NCBI GenBank assembly: GCA_003250455.1
Contig: QKGK01000327.1
Location: 1 to 9,695, forward strand
Direction of reading: 5' to 3'
DNA length: 9,695 bases
Source of the DNA: Chloroflexota bacterium
Lineage (GTDB): Bacteria > Chloroflexota > Anaerolineae > Anaerolineales > UBA11579
The notes beneath the pieces were generated by a model. That model ran no database searches. It was not told the DNA's origin and worked only from the letters and a program-made list of their open reading frames with translations. The position numbers were made by a program, and so were the translations under genes. Each line of letters opens with the position of its first letter. Position 1 is the stretch's first letter. Positions 6,136 to 9,695 of this stretch are shown one piece after another.

Positions 6136-7755
6136 TTACTTCCCCGGTTGAAGCTGCAGCTGCAGGAAGTTCCCGCCGCGCAGGATTGTCAGTTCCAATG
6201 GCTGATCGGAGAACAGCTGTCCCAACGCTGCCAGCAGCTCGTCTGCGCTGGCAATCGACTGGCCATTCACGGCGGTGATAATGTCGCCGCCTACATTGAC
6301 CTGCTGCCCATCAATCGTAGTGATCTGATCCCCAGCCTGGATCCCGGCGGAGGCGGCCAACCCGTTCGGGTCCACCTCGGTCACCAGTACACCCTGCTGA
6401 TTGGCATTCAGGCCCATCGCCGCAATGACGCTGTCGTTCACCGTCATGCCGACAATGCCCAAATGCACGCCGCGGGTAGAAGTGCTGCTGGCAGTCTGGG
6501 CGCGGTCCTCAGCTGTAGGGCGGGCGGCCAGGGTTACGTCGATGGACTGCGCCTTGCCATCCCGCAGCACTTGCAGGGTCACGGTCTGGCCCACCTTGGT
6601 GCTGCTGACCAGGTAAGCGATCAATCCGTCCATATCCTTAATTGGCTGGTTGTCAATCGCCACGATCACATCCCCACCCATGCTCACAGACTGTCCATCG
6701 ATGGTGGTGCTTTCGGTGCTGCCTCGCAGGCCGGCTTCATCCGCCGGGCTGTTGGCGACCACCTCCGCCACCATGGCGCCGCGCTGGTTCGGGTCGAGGT
6801 TCATGGCTGTCGCCAGGTTCGGGAAGAGGGTTGTCCCGCTGATCCCCAGCCACGGATAGACATACTGGCCATCTTTGATCAGGGCCGGGACCACATTCTT
6901 GACGATGGAGGCAGGGATGGCAAAGCCGATCCCGGCGCTGGCGCCGCTGGTCGATTCGATCGCCGCGGTCACGCCCAGCACCATGCCCTGCGCATCCACC
7001 AGCACGCCGCCAGAGTTACCCGGGTTGATCGGTGCATCGGTCTGGATCACGTCCGGGATGGTGTAAGACTGTGTGGCGGTCTGGTCAGAGGGCAGCGAAC
7101 GACCCACGGCGCTGATGATCCCGGTGGTCATGGTGCCTTCCAGGCCAAAGGGGTTCCCGATGGCGATGGCCAGCTGCCCGACCTTCACGCTGCTGGAATC
7201 GCCCATCTGCACCGGGTTCAGCAAAGACTGGTCGGCTTCTACGTTAATCACCGCCAGGTCGCTGTCCGGGTCGACCCCCACCAGGGTGGCGGGTACGGTG
7301 GTGCCGTCGCTGAAGGTCACCTCGATCTTATCCGCTCCATCGACCACGTGATTGTTGGTCACGATGTCCCCGTTTGAGTCCCATACAAAGCCGGACCCCA
7401 ACGCACTTTGATACTGTTCCGGGGCTTGCTGGTCTTGCGGGATACTGAAGAAGGGGAATGAGAAGAGGGAGGTAGATGCCTGCACTTTTTGCAAAACGCT
7501 GATGTTGACCACTGACGGGCTGACCGAGGTGTAGATATTTTCCAGGGTGCCCTGGTAGGCGTTCAACAGATCTTCCCCGGCGGAGGTGCTGACGGGCGCA
7601 GCAGCGGCGGCTTCAGTCGGCGCTGCTGTCGCCACTGCCACCGGCATCTGGTCCTTGGAAGCCAGGGTCTTGGTCGCCGGAATACTGCCGCAAGCAGCCA
7701 ATGCTAAGACCGCGAACACGGTCAAAATGAATAAGGAAAGAGTTTGTTTTTTCAT
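6136..7755 (-). CDS. HtrA/DegP-like serine protease lipoprotein with two PDZ domains
   Basis: A 539-residue envelope quality-control protease. The signal peptide ends in lipobox LAAC with C22 as the anchor, followed by an Ala/Thr/Pro-rich spacer (about 23-60). The trypsin-like domain (about 70-290) has the full catalytic triad: H136 in VTNNHVVDG, D166 in DPDSDLAVI and S248 in INPGNSGGVL. PDZ1 covers about 299-412 and PDZ2 about 428-535. Both PDZ domains carry a similar element, IDGQ-V--GGD-I-A, near residues 352-367 and 481-496. Most HtrA proteins are soluble periplasmic or carry a membrane helix; lipid anchoring here fits a Gram-positive-like or monoderm envelope. AGGAG lies 6 bases before the ATG. 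It is the first gene of a probable two-gene operon with the small membrane protein. Confidence 0.95.
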   Translation of the reverse strand: MKKQTLSLFILTVFAVLALAACGSIPATKTLASKDQMPVAVATAAPTEAAAAAPVSTSAGEDLLNAYQGTLENIYTSVSPSVVNISVLQKVQASTSLFSFPFFSIPQDQQAPEQYQSALGSGFVWDSNGDIVTNNHVVDGADKIEVTFSDGTTVPATLVGVDPDSDLAVINVEADQSLLNPVQMGDSSSVKVGQLAIAIGNPFGLEGTMTTGIISAVGRSLPSDQTATQSYTIPDVIQTDAPINPGNSGGVLVDAQGMVLGVTAAIESTSGASAGIGFAIPASIVKNVVPALIKDGQYVYPWLGISGTTLFPNLATAMNLDPNQRGAMVAEVVANSPADEAGLRGSTESTTIDGQSVSMGGDVIVAIDNQPIKDMDGLIAYLVSSTKVGQTVTLQVLRDGKAQSIDVTLAARPTAEDRAQTASSTSTRGVHLGIVGMTVNDSVIAAMGLNANQQGVLVTEVDPNGLAASAGIQAGDQITTIDGQQVNVGGDIITAVNGQSIASADELLAALGQLFSDQPLELTILRGGNFLQLQLQPGK

Positions 7756-7819
7756 ACTCAGCTCCTATTGCTGTTATTTGGTCAAATTTGGTTGATTCGT
7801 CGTTTGCCCTCATCTTAAT

Positions 7820-7877
7820 CCTGCTGACCCCTGCTGTCCTTAAGATTTGAGAAAACGAAGTTTATGATTACCTTAAG
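7820..7877 (-). promoter_or_regulatory. Candidate operator repeats upstream of the htrA-like gene
   Basis: On the minus strand, CAGCAGG occurs twice with a 10-base period (7820-7826 and 7830-7836), the spacing used by OmpR/PhoB-family dimers. CTTAAGG occurs twice with a 33-base period (7838-7844 and 7871-7877), about three helical turns. These lie 65-122 bases before the protease start. No clear -35/-10 pair stands out. Regulation by the two-component system at the left end is possible but only inferred. Confidence 0.35.
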
Positions 7878-7946
7878 AAAATGTTAGCCAAACGCAGTGC
7901 TGCTATCCCCGGAGCAAAACACTTCCCCCAATCCACCGGTTAAATT

Positions 7947-7981
7947 AAAAAAGGATTCCTCATCTAAAAAGAGGAATCCTT
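7947..7981 (-). terminator. Intrinsic terminator for minus-strand transcripts
   Basis: The 11-bp perfect stem AAGGATTCCTC/GAGGAATCCTT (7951-7961 and 7971-7981) has a 9-base loop and, on the minus strand, is followed by six T. On the plus strand no T-run follows. It lies 55 bases beyond the stop of the aldehyde dehydrogenase remnant and 194 beyond the phosphorylase stop, so it probably was the terminator of the lost dehydrogenase gene and now serves the phosphorylase. Confidence 0.9.
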
Positions 7982-8035
7982 AATATGCCCGACAGGATTT
8001 ACATTAATTACTGACTGGATATCGCCCTATATGGT

Positions 8036-8175
8036 TTATTTTGCGATGGAGATGACTTGAAGCTGGCAAAGATCGTCCAGGCCCCAAATCCCATTTTGGA
8101 TACCAAGACCGGACTGTTTCGCTCCGCCGAAGGGTATTTTAGGGTCTGGTCAATGGCAGGAGTTATCCAAATGGC
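8036..8175 (-). pseudogene. Aldehyde dehydrogenase C-terminal remnant
   Basis: The last ~45 codons of an NAD(P)-dependent aldehyde dehydrogenase, without the rest of the gene. The frame ending at TAA (8036-8038) reads PDPKIPFGGAKQSGLG and then IQNGIWGLDDLCQLQVISIA. PFGG-K-SG-G followed by G--GL is the C-terminal signature of the family. Upstream, an in-frame TGA (8150-8152) interrupts the frame right after NSCH. A one-base shift near 8164 separates it from AIWI in the adjacent frame. Joining these gives AIWIN, nine positions (including the TGA), then PFGG, the spacing seen in intact aldehyde dehydrogenases (W-I-N...PFGG). The catalytic cysteine and NAD domains are absent; the upstream DNA is the phosphorylase gene, whose stop overlaps the first base of the remnant. 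It is non-functional, left by a deletion or recombination. Confidence 0.85.
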
Positions 8176-9695
8176 TATGTGTTCTTATGTCTGAGCCAAA
8201 TTGTCTGATAGGGGGCAAGGGTGACAGCGGACTGCCCTTCTTGAAGGGAATAATTTTCCAGGGTGATCAAGTCTACCCAGCCAGATACGTCCGCGCTGCC
8301 AATCTTCGCCAATGACAGATCTGCTGTTATTTCCCCCGGGGTTACGTTTTGGATAGCAACGATTTTGGAAGAGCCATCCGGAGCAGTTCTCAATACTGCG
8401 AAAACTGCGTCTCCTAAATCAAGGACTTGCTGCGCACCAGCCGGATGGAAGGCCTCTTCCCGGGTGCGTATTTTCAGCAGCGCCTGGTATTTATCGAAGA
8501 CCAGCTTCCGCAGCGAACCCTTTTCTGACAATTCATGCAGTAATGTCTGTGCCCCCAATTTTTCCCGGTTGATGGCGCGGGCGTGTCCGGTTTGCCGGAC
8601 ACCTTCGTAATCGTTACGGGAACCAACCAGGCTGTGGAAGTATATCCCCGGGATGCCCTTTAGCATCAGCATGATTGCCTGCGATGCCATGAAACGCGCT
8701 GCCTGGAGTTCCATTGGCTGATCAAATTTCGGGTGATTGAGCAGGTCAAAATAGCTGATGTTCAGCTCGTAAGGGCTGGTGCTGCCATCCTGGTTGGTTT
8801 TGGAGGAAATTCTTCCCCCATGCGCGGTGGTCGTTTCGAGCAAGCGGGAAAGCTCCTCGTCTGGAAGGATACCGGTGACAGGGCGCACGCCAACCCCGTC
8901 GTGTGAGGCGGTGAAGTTGAAAAATGTGGTTTGGGGTGAAGGGTATTCCAAACCAGCAGCCCATGCAGTCAGGTACTTGGTAGAGCCGGCAAGGATGGCA
9001 TGGGCGGTGAGGGGGGGAAGCGAAAACTGGTATACCAGGTGGGCTTCGTCGCTGCCATCCCCAAAGTAGGAGATATTCTCTTCGTGGGGGACATTGGTTT
9101 CGGTGATGATCAGCAGCTCAGGGGAGACCTCGTCCACGATCGCGCGCAGCAGTTTGACAAAAGCATGCGTTTGCGGCAGGTGGATGCAGGTGGTCCCGAT
9201 CTCTTTCCACAGGTAGGCAATCGCGTCCAGCCGGATAAGGTCTGCCCCGTGGGCAATGTAGAACAGGATCACGTCAATAATATCCAGCATGGTATCCGGG
9301 TTGGCGAAGTTCAGGTCGATCTGGTCGGCGCTGAAGGTCGTCCACACATATTGGATGCCCTCAGCGGTTTGAAAAGACGTCAGCAGCGGCAGCGAGCGGG
9401 GGCGGGTAACCATGGAAAGGTCTCTCTCCGGGTCTACGGTGATGAAATAGTCCTGGTAATGCTTATCGCTGTCCAGAAAGCGTTTGAACCATTCGCTCTG
9501 CGCGGAAATATGGTTGATGACCGCGTCAAACATCAGGCGGCTGCCAGCCTGCTTGAGCTGATCGATTTCTTTCCAGCTGCCCAGATCCGGGTTGACGGTC
9601 TTGTAATCGATGACGGAGAAGCCATCGTCTGAGGAATATGGGAAGAACGGCAGAATATGGACGGTATTGATATTGGATTGCAGATGGCTTTGGTA
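8175..9695 (-). CDS. GH13_18 glycoside phosphorylase (sucrose/glucosylglycerate phosphorylase-like), 5' end outside window
   Basis: Cytoplasmic enzyme expected to split an alpha-glucoside with phosphate, giving alpha-glucose 1-phosphate. 506 residues are visible; the frame is open to the right edge, and the internal ATG at 9533 is not the start because family motifs lie upstream of it. Those include LPFFPYSSDDGFSVIDY and the region-I stretch LMFDAVINHIS. By visible numbering, the nucleophile is D157 (GADLIRLDAIAY), the acid/base is E199 (IITETN) and the third acidic residue is D266 (TASHDGVG). The C-terminus, APYQTIWLRHKNT, is a normal family end. The PYSSDDGFSVIDY form resembles glucosylglycerate, glucosylglycerol and sucrose-6-phosphate phosphorylases rather than bifidobacterial sucrose phosphorylase, so the acceptor is uncertain. 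Perhaps 60-100 N-terminal residues are missing. Confidence 0.92.
   Translation of the reverse strand, partial: YQSHLQSNINTVHILPFFPYSSDDGFSVIDYKTVNPDLGSWKEIDQLKQAGSRLMFDAVINHISAQSEWFKRFLDSDKHYQDYFITVDPERDLSMVTRPRSLPLLTSFQTAEGIQYVWTTFSADQIDLNFANPDTMLDIIDVILFYIAHGADLIRLDAIAYLWKEIGTTCIHLPQTHAFVKLLRAIVDEVSPELLIITETNVPHEENISYFGDGSDEAHLVYQFSLPPLTAHAILAGSTKYLTAWAAGLEYPSPQTTFFNFTASHDGVGVRPVTGILPDEELSRLLETTTAHGGRISSKTNQDGSTSPYELNISYFDLLNHPKFDQPMELQAARFMASQAIMLMLKGIPGIYFHSLVGSRNDYEGVRQTGHARAINREKLGAQTLLHELSEKGSLRKLVFDKYQALLKIRTREEAFHPAGAQQVLDLGDAVFAVLRTAPDGSSKIVAIQNVTPGEITADLSLAKIGSADVSGWVDLITLENYSLQEGQSAVTLAPYQTIWLRHKNT

Noticed and set aside
5977..7377. Long plus-strand open frame (466 codons)
   Set aside because: It is antisense to the HtrA-like protease, which has an intact catalytic triad, a signal peptide and a ribosome binding site. 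The antisense product is rich in His, Gly, Asp and Arg, as expected from a mirrored GC-rich gene.
9000..9632. Plus-strand open frame (210 codons)
   Set aside because: It is antisense to the phosphorylase, whose catalytic motifs are all intact on the minus strand.

Overview
The window looks like chromosomal DNA from a Chloroflexota bacterium, most likely class Anaerolineae. This is an inference from three things: lipoproteins with long Thr/Pro/Ala-rich linkers, one carrying an NBR1-type Ig-like domain; an HtrA-type protease anchored as a lipoprotein; and moderate GC with Shine-Dalgarno starts. No rRNA, tRNA, CRISPR array, intact insertion sequence or phage gene was seen. Most genes lie on the minus strand; only two adjacent genes in the middle are on the plus strand.

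Layout from left to right. (1) 1-1720, minus: a two-component pair, an OmpR/PhoB-type response regulator followed 5 bases later by a BaeS/CssS-like sensor histidine kinase cut by the window edge. (2) 1741-2244: a non-coding stretch with a regulator promoter candidate, a cluster of three CCCGC/GCGGG hairpins resembling a dispersed REP-like repeat, and a terminator-like hairpin for the next gene. (3) 2245-3474, minus: a secreted lipoprotein with a Thr/Pro linker, an NBR1-like Ig domain and an uncharacterised C-terminal domain. (4) 3794-5256, plus: a tandem GNAT acetyltransferase and a DJ-1/PfpI protein, closed by a perfect 32-bp palindromic bidirectional terminator. (5) 5511-7755, minus: an HtrA-like serine protease lipoprotein with two PDZ domains, followed by a small single-pass membrane protein of unknown function. 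(6) 8036-9695, minus: a GH13_18 glycoside phosphorylase (5' end outside the window). Immediately after its stop lies the decayed last ~45 codons of an aldehyde dehydrogenase, then an intrinsic terminator.

Working together: the sensor kinase/regulator pair and the HtrA-like lipoprotein would fit an envelope-stress theme, and the htrA upstream region holds short direct repeats of the kind OmpR-family regulators bind, but the link is speculative. The phosphorylase is a separate carbon-metabolism unit. I did not find a convincing undescribed multi-gene system. The most notable items are the aldehyde dehydrogenase remnant, the REP-like hairpin cluster, the repeated element inside both PDZ domains, and the unknown membrane protein behind htrA.
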